Shown here piece after piece: positions 23,172 to 31,371 of a stretch of DNA of 37,004 bases. Made by a program: the position numbers and the translations under genes. The notes beneath the pieces were generated by a model. That model saw nothing but the letters and a program-made list of their open reading frames with translations, searched no databases and was not told the origin of the DNA. Origin of the DNA: Oscillospiraceae bacterium (GTDB lineage Bacteria; Bacillota; Clostridia; Oscillospirales; Oscillospiraceae); assembly GCA_902799075.1 (NCBI GenBank), contig CADBYZ010000007.1:1-37004 (forward strand), written 5' to 3'. Position 1 is the stretch's first letter. The number at the start of each line of letters is the position of its first letter.

Positions 23172-24642
23172 CGGCATATTCCTCCATAATCTCATAGATA
23201 CGCACCATGTCCAGGCTTTCGCGCACGGCGTCGGCCAGCAGGTCATACTGCCGGTTCCTGTAGGCAGCGCGCGGCTCTATGGGCTTGTCGGACACCGTGA
23301 TCCCCTTTCGCCCGGCGAGGTACTGCGCCAGGCGGTCCACCAGCTCTCCGCTGTCAAACAGGCCGTGCAGGTAGGTCCCGAACACATTTCCGCAGACCGC
23401 GCCGTCCGTTGTCCCGTCCTCAAAGCGGCAGAAGGGAGCGGCGTTCGTCTCAGTTTTTCCCATATGGATCTCGTATCCGGTGAGCTTAGCTCCCGCAAAA
23501 GGCACAGCCTCGCAGACGGCATTTTTACGCGTGCGGGTTTTCGCCCCGGTAAACACCGAGCCAACCGGCAGGAGCCCCAGGCCGTGCAGCGTGCCCTGCT
23601 TCTCTATACCTATGGGATCACGCAGTGTACGCCCCAGCATCTGATAGCCGCCGCAGACGCCGAGGATCGGCATTCCCGCTCCCGCCGCCGTTTTGATCGC
23701 CTCGGCAAGGCCGGTATCATGCAGCCAGAGCATATCTTCCATCGTGTTCTTTGTCCCCGGCAGGAGGATCATATCCGGAGTGCCGAGCCTATCCGGTCGG
23801 TTTACATAACGCATTCCTATATCCGGATGCTCACTCAGCGGGGCAAAGTCCGTAAAGTTGGAGATATGCGGCAGGCGGATCACAGCCACATCCAGCGCGC
23901 GGCAGCTTTTCGTCTGCTCCAGACACGGGGCAAGGCTGTCCTCGTCGTCGATGTCCGCGCGCACCCAGGGCACCACTCCCAGCACGGGGACGCGTGTCAG
24001 CTCCTCGAGCTGCCGCAGGCCGGGGCGCAGGAGCTCCACGTCGCCGCGGAATTTGTTGATGATCGTGCCCTTCACGCGCCGCCGTTCTTCTTCGCTGAGC
24101 AGAGCAACGGTGCCGTAGAGTTGCGCGAATACGCCGCCGCGGTCGATGTCGCCCGCCAGCAGTACCGGGGCGTTGACCATTTCCGCAAGCCCCATGTTCA
24201 CGATGTCATCCGCCCGGAGGTTGATCTCCGCCGGGGAGCCTGCCCCCTCGATGACGATGATGTCATTCTCGGCAGCAAGTCCGTTGTAGGCCGCCAGAAT
24301 GTCGGGGATGAGACCGCGCTTCATTTTGAAATACTCCGCCGCCGCGTAATGCCCGCGCACCTCGCCGTTTACGATGAGCTGGCTGCCCGTGTCGCTGGAG
24401 GGCTTTAGTAAGATCGGGTTCATGCGCACGTCGCACTCGAGGCCCGCCGCCTCCGCCTGCACCGCCTGGGCGCGGCCCAACTCCAGGCCGTCGGGGGTAA
24501 CGAAACTGTTGAGGGCCATGTTCTGGCTTTTGAAGGGGGCGACGTGATAACCGTCCTGCGCGAAAATGCGGCACAGGGCAGTCACCAGCAGGCTCTTGCC
24601 CGCGCCGGACATCGTACCTTGGATCATAATGCGTTTAGCCAT
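23146..24642 (-). CDS. cbiP: Cobyric acid synthase
   Basis: A 498-residue ATP- and glutamine-dependent amidotransferase that amidates four carboxyl groups of adenosylcobyrinate diamide. The N-terminal synthetase domain starts with IMIQGTMSGAGKSLLVTALC and has KSQNMALNS. The glutaminase domain follows: catalytic Cys in ILGVCGGYQMLG, and His in GTYLHGLFDSG. Length is normal. The ATG overlaps the cobD stop by 8 bases. Such CobQ-type enzymes usually need adenosylated substrate, yet no adenosyltransferase gene is in the window. Confidence 0.95.
   Translation of the reverse strand: MAKRIMIQGTMSGAGKSLLVTALCRIFAQDGYHVAPFKSQNMALNSFVTPDGLELGRAQAVQAEAAGLECDVRMNPILLKPSSDTGSQLIVNGEVRGHYAAAEYFKMKRGLIPDILAAYNGLAAENDIIVIEGAGSPAEINLRADDIVNMGLAEMVNAPVLLAGDIDRGGVFAQLYGTVALLSEEERRRVKGTIINKFRGDVELLRPGLRQLEELTRVPVLGVVPWVRADIDDEDSLAPCLEQTKSCRALDVAVIRLPHISNFTDFAPLSEHPDIGMRYVNRPDRLGTPDMILLPGTKNTMEDMLWLHDTGLAEAIKTAAGAGMPILGVCGGYQMLGRTLRDPIGIEKQGTLHGLGLLPVGSVFTGAKTRTRKNAVCEAVPFAGAKLTGYEIHMGKTETNAAPFCRFEDGTTDGAVCGNVFGTYLHGLFDSGELVDRLAQYLAGRKGITVSDKPIEPRAAYRNRQYDLLADAVRESLDMVRIYEIMEEYADENTSFRY
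23800..23809. repeat. Recurrent GTTTACATAA motif, copy in cbiP
   Basis: Exact copy; on the coding strand it reads Arg-Tyr-Val-Asn-Arg in CbiP. Confidence 0.5.
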
Positions 24643-25687
24643 GCAGCACCTCCCTGATCGTTTCCAGTAAAACGATATTCTCCGCCTCCGTGCGGACTGC
24701 CGTGCGATACCAGCCCTTTTCCAGGCCCGCGAAATTTGCGCAGTCCCGGATCAGCACCCCGCGTTCCCGGAGCTTTTCGGCAAGCCTATGGTCCGCGCAG
24801 CGATAGAGCAGGAAGTTTGCCTCCCCCGGCACGACACGCATGCCGAGCGCCTCCAGTGCGGTCTTCATGCGCTGTCGTTCTGTTTTGATAAGAGTGTGAA
24901 GTTGATTTACATAATTTTCTTCACATAATGCTTCCATGCCCGCCTCCTCCGCGACGACGGACACCGCCCAGGGCTGGCCGCAGGCCCGGAGCTTTTCGGC
25001 AAGCGCTGTGCTGCCGCAGAGGACATAGCCCAGACGCAGCCCCGCCATGGCGTAGGTTTTGGTGAAGGCCCTGATAACAATCAGCTCCGGGTATTCCGCA
25101 AGCACAGAGACCAGGCTGTAGTCGGCGGCGTCCTCACAGAAATCCAGGAAGCACTCGTCTGCCGCGAGGATCATTCCCCGCTCCGAGCATAAATCGAGAA
25201 GCGGCAGCAGCAACTCCCGCCCGGTCAAAAGTCCCGTGGGGTTATTGGGGTTGCAGAGAAACAGAAGTTCACAGTCCTGCGGGATCTGTGCCAGCTGTTC
25301 TTCGGTCAGGCGAAAATCTGCCGACAGCGGGATTTCCGTAACACTGCACGCCGTCTCCCGCAGGGCGCGGGCATATTCGGCAAAGCCCGGCACGAACACC
25401 GCCGCGCTTTTTGGTTTGAGCGTATGACAGAGGCGATAGATCAGATCCGACGCCCCGCTGCCGCACACGATGTTTGATGCCGGGACGCCGTGGTACTTTG
25501 CGAGCGCCGCGCACAGCCTCCGGCACAGGGGATCGGGGTAGCAATCAGCTTTTTCCAGCGCTCGCAATGCCGCCGCGCGCACGCCCTCCGGCAGGCCGAG
25601 GGGGCTGATGTTGGCCGAGAAGTCCAGCGGCGTTTTTCCGTATTCTGTTTCAAAACCGGCCCAGTCGCCGCCATGGATGAGTTTCAT
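24635..25687 (-). CDS. cobD: Threonine-phosphate decarboxylase / CobC-type aminotransferase-fold enzyme
   Basis: A 350-residue PLP enzyme of the histidinol-phosphate aminotransferase fold that decarboxylates threonine phosphate to aminopropanol phosphate, the linker of the cobalamin loop. The PLP Lys is in AFTKTYAMAGLRLGY; FLCNPNNPTG and the early GGDWAGFETEYGKTPLDFSANISP region (residues 6-29) are typical of CobD rather than HisC. AGGAAAA lies before the ATG. It is preceded by 69 bases after cbiB, filled with a dispersed repeat, the widest gap inside the operon. It overlaps cbiP. CbiB is the partner that joins its product to cobyric acid. Confidence 0.88.
   Translation of the reverse strand: MKLIHGGDWAGFETEYGKTPLDFSANISPLGLPEGVRAAALRALEKADCYPDPLCRRLCAALAKYHGVPASNIVCGSGASDLIYRLCHTLKPKSAAVFVPGFAEYARALRETACSVTEIPLSADFRLTEEQLAQIPQDCELLFLCNPNNPTGLLTGRELLLPLLDLCSERGMILAADECFLDFCEDAADYSLVSVLAEYPELIVIRAFTKTYAMAGLRLGYVLCGSTALAEKLRACGQPWAVSVVAEEAGMEALCEENYVNQLHTLIKTERQRMKTALEALGMRVVPGEANFLLYRCADHRLAEKLRERGVLIRDCANFAGLEKGWYRTAVRTEAENIVLLETIREVLHG
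24905..24914. repeat. Recurrent motif, variant ATTTACATAA in cobD
   Basis: Differs from the other copies only at the first base. Coding strand reads Asn-Tyr-Val-Asn in CobD. Confidence 0.4.
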
Positions 25688-25702
25688 AATCAGTTTTCCT
25701 AT

Positions 25703-25772
25703 TCTGTCATGGCTTCGCGTATGCGAAGGATCTTCTTTTCAGATTCTTCGCTTTGCTCAGAATGACATTGCG
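25703..25772 (-). repeat. Dispersed palindromic repeat between cbiB and cobD
   Basis: On the minus strand this starts TGTCATTCTGAGCAAAGCG, continues AAGAATCT and closes with CTTCGCATACGCGAAG and ATGACAGAA. The ends mirror each other (TGTCAT with ATGACA), and an inner hairpin CTTCGC/GCGAAG is present. I recognise this kind of TGTCATTCTGAG element as a short interspersed repeat common in gut clostridia. Its first bases form the last codons and the stop of cbiB. Confidence 0.65.
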
Positions 25773-26728
25773 GCAAGAAAGCGTACCAAGCCCAACACCG
25801 CAAGCCCCAGCAGCGCTCCGGCATATTCGAGGCGGCAGGCGCGGCTGATATCTCCGGGGACGATCTCGCGCCGCCGGTCCCCGATCCATGGCTTGTCATG
25901 CCTTACGCCGAAGTAGGACGCCGGGCCGCAGAGCCGCAGGCCCAGAGCGCCCGCCATCGCCGCTTCACACTGGGCGGAATTGGGGCTTGCATGCTTTCTG
26001 CGGTCCCGCCGCCAGATGCGCCATGCCGAAGCCGCGTCCTCCCCCGTGAGCTTTGCCGCAGCGATCAGCAGCAGCGCGGCGAGGCGGGAAGGGAGGTAAT
26101 TTGCCGCGTCATCCAGCTTTGCAGGCACGCGCCCGAAGTGGAGGTAACGCGTGTTTTTGTAGCCCACCATGCTGTCCATGGTGTTGATCGCCTTATACAT
26201 CAGGGCAAGCGGCGCGCCGCCGAGGAGCATGTACGCAAGCGGCGCGATCACACCGTCGGAAAAGTTTTCCGCCACGGTCTCCACCGCCGCGCGGGCTACC
26301 CCCTTCTCATCGAGCGCAGCCGTATCGCGCCCGACGATGCGGGAAACCGCCTTGCGCGCGGCTTCCAGGCCTTCTGTTTCCAGGGCCTTTTGCACACGCA
26401 GGGCTTCGACCTTCAGGTCTCTGACCGCCAGCGCCTGCCAGCACCAGATCACTTCCACCGCAAAGGACAGCGGCGGGTAGAAACCATCCAGCAGTCTCAG
26501 GATCAGTTTACATAATGTAAACGTTCCTGTACTCATGACCAGGGCCATCAGGAGGCCTGCCGCTTCCTCACCCCGGTTTGTTTTCGGAAACAGCGCCCGC
26601 AGCAGCTTTTCCAGCGCCGTGATCGCCCTGCCCATGAGCACCACCGGGTGAATCGGGGTAAGCCATGCCGGGTCGCCCAGCAGAAGATCCAACGCAAAGC
26701 CGCACAGGGCGGCAAATAAAATCCTCAT
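25757..26728 (-). CDS. cbiB: Adenosylcobinamide-phosphate synthase
   Basis: A 323-residue membrane protein that attaches aminopropanol or its phosphate to adenosylcobyric acid. N-terminal FALDLLLGDPAWLTPIHPVV is the family signature; VAENFSDGVIAPL and NTMDSMVGYKN follow, and ASPNSAQCEAAMAGALG lies near residue 245. Several hydrophobic segments are seen. The ATG overlaps the cobC stop. The C-terminus is odd: the last residues MSF and the TGA derive from a dispersed repeat, so the native end may have been replaced. It also contains a 17-base perfect palindrome with the recurrent motif. Confidence 0.93.
   Translation of the reverse strand: MRILFAALCGFALDLLLGDPAWLTPIHPVVLMGRAITALEKLLRALFPKTNRGEEAAGLLMALVMSTGTFTLCKLILRLLDGFYPPLSFAVEVIWCWQALAVRDLKVEALRVQKALETEGLEAARKAVSRIVGRDTAALDEKGVARAAVETVAENFSDGVIAPLAYMLLGGAPLALMYKAINTMDSMVGYKNTRYLHFGRVPAKLDDAANYLPSRLAALLLIAAAKLTGEDAASAWRIWRRDRRKHASPNSAQCEAAMAGALGLRLCGPASYFGVRHDKPWIGDRRREIVPGDISRACRLEYAGALLGLAVLGLVRFLAAMSF
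26506..26522. repeat. Recurrent motif as perfect palindrome inside cbiB
   Basis: GTTTACATAATGTAAAC is an 8-1-8 palindrome; it contains the motif in both directions and looks like a full operator while sitting inside a membrane-protein gene (coding Phe-Thr-Leu-Cys-Lys). Confidence 0.5.
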
Positions 26729-27291
26729 TTCAAAAAGCTACGCTCCCGCTCCACGCGCATTTCGTCAAGCTGTCTGTCATAAGAAAGCAGAAAGCCGCAG
26801 CCGCAGGGTGTCTGCCAGCGGTAGTATTCCCGCTCGGGCCTTCCCCATCGCTCCAGCGCCGCCATCTGCGTACCGCCGTGGGCCACGATCACAAGGTCCT
26901 TCCCCGTTTGCAGCAGGGCTTCCATTGCTTTGCATGCACGTAGGGAAAAGCCCTTGCGGTCTTCTCCTCCCGGGCAGCGGCCCAGGCAGCCGCCGTCCAC
27001 CCAGGCGCGATAGGCGGCGTCCCGCTCCATCTCCCACCAGCCGTGACCCTCAAAGGCGCCGAAATCCATCTCCCGCAGGTCGGGGACAACGATCAGTTCC
27101 GCTTCCGGGAAGAGGATCGCCGCCGTCTCCCGCGCCCTCAGCATTGGGGAGACATATACGCGCGGCGGTAAAAAATCCGCGCGCTTCAGTTCCGCGCGGC
27201 CTTGATCGGACAAGCCCTCGTCCAGCGCGCCCTGGTAGCGCTTCTCCTCGCCGAGGCGTGTAAGGCCGTGGCGGATGAGCCAAATTTTCAT
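26725..27291 (-). CDS. cobC: Histidine phosphatase, probable alpha-ribazole phosphatase
   Basis: A 188-residue member of the histidine phosphatase (phosphoglycerate-mutase-like) family. The phosphohistidine motif is LIRHGLT near residue 6, REMDFGAFEG near 90 supplies the usual Glu, and VIVAHGG supplies the second His. In cobalamin operons this family removes phosphate from alpha-ribazole 5'-phosphate or from cobalamin 5'-phosphate. The ATG overlaps the stop of the short cobU paralog, and the TGA overlaps the cbiB start. It has no features of other members such as phosphoglycerate mutase, which is longer. Confidence 0.85.
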   Translation of the reverse strand: MKIWLIRHGLTRLGEEKRYQGALDEGLSDQGRAELKRADFLPPRVYVSPMLRARETAAILFPEAELIVVPDLREMDFGAFEGHGWWEMERDAAYRAWVDGGCLGRCPGGEDRKGFSLRACKAMEALLQTGKDLVIVAHGGTQMAALERWGRPEREYYRWQTPCGCGFLLSYDRQLDEMRVERERSFLK

Positions 27292-27620
27292 GGAAGCTCC
27301 CCCTTCAATACCTGCCCGAGACCGCAGCAGACGCGGACCACCGTGTTTGCCCTCTCGGCGAGCAGGCAGGCAAGCCGCCCGGCGGCCTCCCGTTTTTCAC
27401 GTTCGGCTCTCTCGATGGGCACGAGCCCGCCGCCGAGCTCGGTGGCGATGACGATGTCCTTTTCCGCAAGGCGGTCGGCGAGTGCCGAAAGGTCGGCCCC
27501 AGGCGACAGCTCCTGTACGTCCCAGACGGCGCGGGCACTGAACGCCGCCTCGCTCAAGCCCAGGGCGTTTCGGATGTATTCGCGTTTTCCCGCGTAAAGC
27601 GGGCCGGTCACAAAAATCAT
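27288..27620 (-). CDS. Short CobU-like protein
   Basis: Only 110 residues, against about 170 for the intact CobU encoded 0.8 kb upstream. It keeps a P-loop-like start MIFVTGPLYAGKREYI, the middle segment VIATELGGGLVPIERAERE that matches the Asn-Glu-Val region of CobU, and the C-terminal VVRVCCGLGQVLKGELP, nearly that of the real CobU. The stretch between, which carries the guanylylated His and Arg residues, is missing. It begins within the cobS stop codon (ATGA) and ends within the cobC start, so it is kept in frame in the operon. Function is unknown; it may be a regulatory or kinase-only paralog. Confidence 0.7.
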   Translation of the reverse strand: MIFVTGPLYAGKREYIRNALGLSEAAFSARAVWDVQELSPGADLSALADRLAEKDIVIATELGGGLVPIERAEREKREAAGRLACLLAERANTVVRVCCGLGQVLKGELP

Positions 27621-28378
27621 AGCACAGCCTCCACGTAATACCGAAGCACCAGCGCCGCCAGCATCCAGAGCTCCGCCGTCTGCAAAAACCACCCGGCGAG
27701 ATCTCCCGACAGCCCGCCGAAATCCTTTGCGCACATACGGCGGTAATACCAGAACACCGGGAGCGCGGCAAGGACTGTCTCCCCCGCGCGCAGCATCAGC
27801 AGCATCAGAGAGAGCGCAGCGGCCATGATCGTCAGCACCGTTCGCACACGTTTTTTGTCCGAGGCTTCGGCAAAGGATCGGGCAAGGCCGCTGCCCTCAC
27901 GGAGAGGAAATCTTGTCAGCGACAGGCCGGAGAGGGCTCGCGACAGGCAGAACATCCCGAGCAGAACGGGCAGACGCTGGGCAGGCAGGGCCGTCCAGAG
28001 GGCAAAATCCGCAAGAAAATACACGCAGAGCCGGATCGCCGCGAATGCGCCGAGGTGGGGATCTTTTAAGATTTCCTGCCGTTTTTCAACGCCCTGGTGG
28101 GATGCAAGTGCATCACATGTGTCACAATAGCCGTCCAGGTGGATGCCGCCCGTAATAAGTACCGGCAGCAGGCAGAGGCCCGCTCCGCGCAGGATTTCCG
28201 GCAGGGCCAGAAACAGACACAGCTTTCCCCAGCCCCACAAGCACAGCGCGATCACCGCACCGATCACCGGGAAGGCGCAGAGGCTATAGCGCATATTGCG
28301 TTCGTTCCACCCAAATTGCGGCATCGGGATCGCCGAGAACATGGAGAAGGCGACGGCGATGGTTTCCAGTACGATCAC
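27617..28378 (-). CDS. cobS: Adenosylcobinamide-GDP ribazoletransferase
   Basis: A 253-residue membrane enzyme that joins adenosylcobinamide-GDP and alpha-ribazole (phosphate). The family motif GGIHLDGYCDTCDAL near residue 60, with the conserved Asp pair, and the early FSMFSAIPMP are clear; GGLSGDLAGW lies near the C-terminus. Several hydrophobic helices are seen. The start is GTG at 28378, which overlaps the cobU stop as GTGA; the longer open frame upstream is out of keeping with the family. The length is standard. Confidence 0.92.
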   Translation of the reverse strand: MIVLETIAVAFSMFSAIPMPQFGWNERNMRYSLCAFPVIGAVIALCLWGWGKLCLFLALPEILRGAGLCLLPVLITGGIHLDGYCDTCDALASHQGVEKRQEILKDPHLGAFAAIRLCVYFLADFALWTALPAQRLPVLLGMFCLSRALSGLSLTRFPLREGSGLARSFAEASDKKRVRTVLTIMAAALSLMLLMLRAGETVLAALPVFWYYRRMCAKDFGGLSGDLAGWFLQTAELWMLAALVLRYYVEAVL

Positions 28379-28887
28379 GCCAGTTCCCCCTTCAGCACAT
28401 TCAGCAGGCCGCATACGACCTCGACAGCGAGGTCGGCGCGGGCGGCAAGCCATCGGTTCAGATCGGCAAGCGCGCGCATGTAGCGCAGGCTCTCCGGGTC
28501 GTAATCCGCGCCCCCGGAGAAGACCTCGTTGGTCACGACAGTGAGATGATCGCAAGATGTGATCAGGTGATCAAGCCCGCGGCGAACGGAATCCATACCG
28601 TCGCCGTCGGGTTCGTACATTTCATTTGCCAGGAGATTGGAGAGATCCTCCAGCAGGACGTTTGCGTCCGCCGGAATGTCCACGCCCGCAAGGTCAAGGC
28701 CGCGCTCGAAGGTTTCAAAGCCCAGGTGCGCGCGCTGGGCGCGGTGCTTACTCACACGCTCCTGGGATTCCGCGTCGCGCGGGAGCATGGTGGCAAGATA
28801 GATTTTTCGGCCCGGCAGCGCACAGACATGCTTCTCGGCAAAGGCGCTCTTGCCGCTGCCCGCGCCGCCGATCACGATGGTTAACAT
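28375..28887 (-). CDS. cobU: Adenosylcobinamide kinase / adenosylcobinamide-phosphate guanylyltransferase
   Basis: A 170-residue bifunctional enzyme that phosphorylates adenosylcobinamide and then adds GMP. The P-loop is IVIGGAGSGKSAFAE, the guanylylated His region is SKHRAQRAHLG, followed by FETFE and the VTNEVFSGG segment. AGGAG at the end of cobT serves the ATG at 28887. Eight bases separate the stop of cobT from its start on the minus strand, and its own stop overlaps cobS. A shorter relative is encoded after cobS. Confidence 0.94.
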   Translation of the reverse strand: MLTIVIGGAGSGKSAFAEKHVCALPGRKIYLATMLPRDAESQERVSKHRAQRAHLGFETFERGLDLAGVDIPADANVLLEDLSNLLANEMYEPDGDGMDSVRRGLDHLITSCDHLTVVTNEVFSGGADYDPESLRYMRALADLNRWLAARADLAVEVVCGLLNVLKGELA

Positions 28888-28894
28888 AACATCA

Positions 28895-29956
28895 TCACTC
28901 CTGAGGGGTATAGGCTTCGATACCGAGACGGTCAAAGCTCTGGCCGCTGCGGTAGAGCGTGAGGGCCATATCCAGAAGCGGCAGCAGCATGACCGCGCCG
29001 CCGCCCTCACCGAGGCGCATTTCGGCGTGGAGAGGAGCTGCCAGGTCAAAGACATCCAGCACCGCCGCGCCGCGCCGTTCCCCCGAGTGATGGCTCGGAA
29101 AGAGCGCTTTTTCCGCAGCGGGACACAGGAGCATGGCGCAGAGGGCGGCGGCAGTGCTGATGAGCCCGTCGATCACGGCGGGGATATTGCAGGCCGCCGC
29201 GCCCAGATAGGCCCCGCACATGGCGGCAAGGTCCAGCCCGCCAACCTTGGCAAGCACGTCCACAACATCCGTCGGATCGGGCTTATTGAAGGTAAGGGCA
29301 TGCCGGATAACCTCGCGCTTGCGCGCAAGGCCCGACGCGGAAAGCCCCGCGCCGCGCCCGACGACATCCGCGGGATCGAGGCCGAGCAGCGAACAGATCA
29401 CCGCCGAGGAGCTGGTCGTGTTGCCGATGCCCATCTCCCCGATGAGCAGGATATCCGCGCCGTCATCGGCGTTTTCCCGCGCAAGCTTCGCCCCGCACAG
29501 CATGGCGTCAAGGCACTCATCCCGCGTCATGGCGGGGCCGAGGCTCAAGTCGTCGGTGCCGTTTCGCACGCGGCGGTCGAGGACGCCTTTATGTCCCGGG
29601 AAATCCAGTATGCCTGCATCCACCGGGATCACACGGCAGTTTGCGTATCGAGCCATGGGGCTCACGCTGCTGCGGCCCTCCGCGAGAGCCACCGCGACCT
29701 TTGCGGTCACATCGCTTTCACACTGGGTGACTCCCTGGCGCACAACGCCGTTATCCGCGCAGAAGACCAGCAGGCGGCGGTCGTCTATGCGCACATCGTT
29801 GTCCCCCTTCAGAGCGGCGAGCTTTGCGATCATATCCTCAAAGGCCCCGAGGCTTCCCAGGGGCTTGGCCAGGCTGTTCCACTGCCGCCGGGCTGCCTGC
29901 CGCGCCGTCTCATCCGGCGCTTTGATCTGTGCGATTATGTCATAGATGCTTTCCAT
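28895..29956 (-). CDS. cobT: Nicotinate-nucleotide:dimethylbenzimidazole phosphoribosyltransferase
   Basis: A 353-residue enzyme that makes alpha-ribazole 5'-phosphate by exchanging a lower-ligand base onto nicotinate mononucleotide. KPLGSLG near the start, FCADNGVV, GEMGIGNTTSSSA and the catalytic Glu in MRLGEGGGAVM near the C-terminus are all present. No base synthesis gene (bluB or bza) is near, so the lower ligand may be taken up or made elsewhere. It overlaps the end of cbiA by 22 bases. Confidence 0.95.
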   Translation of the reverse strand: MESIYDIIAQIKAPDETARQAARRQWNSLAKPLGSLGAFEDMIAKLAALKGDNDVRIDDRRLLVFCADNGVVRQGVTQCESDVTAKVAVALAEGRSSVSPMARYANCRVIPVDAGILDFPGHKGVLDRRVRNGTDDLSLGPAMTRDECLDAMLCGAKLARENADDGADILLIGEMGIGNTTSSSAVICSLLGLDPADVVGRGAGLSASGLARKREVIRHALTFNKPDPTDVVDVLAKVGGLDLAAMCGAYLGAAACNIPAVIDGLISTAAALCAMLLCPAAEKALFPSHHSGERRGAAVLDVFDLAAPLHAEMRLGEGGGAVMLLPLLDMALTLYRSGQSFDRLGIEAYTPQE

Positions 29957-31371
29957 TGTTCACATGCCTTTACAAATCGTTCCGCGAGCGGGATAGCACC
30001 GCCGAAGTGCAGGTGCGGGAAGGCGGCATACAGGCTCTTTGACACAAAGCCGCAGGCCCAGTTTCTGCCGTCAGGCTTCTCCGATCGCAGATCTGTGCCG
30101 TTTTCCGTACAGTCCCAATAGTGAAACTCGTGGGCGTGGATACGCTCTCCCGCGCGAAACAGCAGACTGTCCGCCGGGGCCGTGAGCGTCTGGTAGCCGA
30201 AGCGCTGCAAGCGTCCGGTTTTGAAGCCGCACCCCGGCAGCACGCCGCACATGGGATGGGAAGAGCCTTCCGCATCCTCAAGGCTCTGCCCGAGATAGAG
30301 AAAGCCGCCGCACTCGGCCACTGAGGGCAGGCCGCTTTTGATCGCCGCCGCGATGCTTTGCCGCATGGAGGCGTTTTCCGACAGAGTCTTTGCATGCAGC
30401 TCCGGGTAACCGCCCGGAAGATAGATCCCATCCGCTTTTGGAAGTTCCGAATCGTGCAGCGGGCTGAAAAAAGTGAGCTCTGCACCGGCGTCCCGAAGCG
30501 CGTCCAGGTTATCGGCATACAGGAAGCAGAACGCCTCGTCCCGCGCCACCGCGATGCGGCACTTTGCCTTCCCCTTGACCGAAGGGGCGGATGAGGCGGA
30601 GCTTACCGCTTCTGATAAACCCGGTACAGGCGGTGAGGCTGACACCTCATCCGTCATCCGGCTTGCGGGGGGCGCCGGATGCCGCCTTCCCCTCAAGGGG
30701 AAGGCTTTGGCAAGGTTCAGTATGCGGTCAAGGTCGATATACCTTTCCGCTGCCTGGCCCAGCTTTTTCAGCCTTACGGAAAGGTCGGTGATCTCACCCG
30801 CCGTCATAAGCCCCAGGTGGCGGCTTTCAAAGCGGGCTTCCTCCATGGGCGGCAGAAAGCCCAGGATCGGAAGCCCTGTCTCCCGCTCCAGAGCCGGCGC
30901 AAGGGATGCGGCGCGGCGCTCGGGCGTGTCGGCAAAGATCAGCGTCGCAATATTGCTCTGCGCTCGGAAGTCCATGAGCCCTTTTACCTGCGCCGCCAGT
31001 GTCAGGCCGCCGCCCTTGGGAGAGACAACCAGCACTACCGGCGCGCCTGTCAGGCGCGCGAGGTCCCAGGCGCTGGCTTCGGTGGTATTGTTCAGGCCGT
31101 CATAATAGCCCATGGCCCCCTCGATGAGGGCAAGATTCGCTTCCGTGCGGGAGAGGGTTTTCAATACGCCCGCCTCGCCCTGGAGGAAAAGATCCAGATT
31201 GCGGCTGGGGACGCCCAGGACGCGCTCATGGAACATGGGGTCGATATAGTCCGGGCCGCACTTGAAGGCCTGCACACATTTCCCTCGCCGCTTGAAGGCT
31301 GAGAGGAGGGCGCAGGTCGTGACGGTCTTGCCCGCGCCGCTTTGCATGGCGGCGATCATGATGGTTTTCAT
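29935..31371 (-). CDS. cbiA: Cobyrinate a,c-diamide synthase with repeat-derived linker
   Basis: A 478-residue glutamine-dependent amidotransferase that amidates the a and c carboxylates of cobyrinate. The synthetase domain starts MIAAMQSGAGKTVTTCALL; the glutaminase domain has catalytic Cys354 in VAECGGFLYLG and His454 in FPHLHFGGA. Residues about 223-269 join the domains and are low-complexity, rich in Ala, Ser and Pro; this stretch is coded by a 140-base palindromic repeat and is the only unusual part. The ATG at 31371 overlaps the cbiET stop (ATGA); an upstream in-frame start is rejected. Since the reading frame survives on both sides, the enzyme is probably active. Confidence 0.93.
   Translation of the reverse strand: MKTIMIAAMQSGAGKTVTTCALLSAFKRRGKCVQAFKCGPDYIDPMFHERVLGVPSRNLDLFLQGEAGVLKTLSRTEANLALIEGAMGYYDGLNNTTEASAWDLARLTGAPVVLVVSPKGGGLTLAAQVKGLMDFRAQSNIATLIFADTPERRAASLAPALERETGLPILGFLPPMEEARFESRHLGLMTAGEITDLSVRLKKLGQAAERYIDLDRILNLAKAFPLRGRRHPAPPASRMTDEVSASPPVPGLSEAVSSASSAPSVKGKAKCRIAVARDEAFCFLYADNLDALRDAGAELTFFSPLHDSELPKADGIYLPGGYPELHAKTLSENASMRQSIAAAIKSGLPSVAECGGFLYLGQSLEDAEGSSHPMCGVLPGCGFKTGRLQRFGYQTLTAPADSLLFRAGERIHAHEFHYWDCTENGTDLRSEKPDGRNWACGFVSKSLYAAFPHLHFGGAIPLAERFVKACEQWKASMT
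30566..30705. repeat. Palindromic repeat element inside cbiA
   Basis: A nested set of inverted repeats: GCCTTCCCCT (30684-30693) with AGGGGAAGGC (30696-30705); GCCTTCCCCTT (30566-30576) with AAGGGG (30582-30587); CGGATGAGG (30588-30596) with CCTCATCCG (30645-30653); CATCCGGC (30655-30662) with GCCGGATG (30674-30681). The outer ends are also mutual inverted copies. Such CATCCGGC/AAGGGGAAGGC elements occur between genes in many gut clostridia; here it is translated. Confidence 0.75.
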
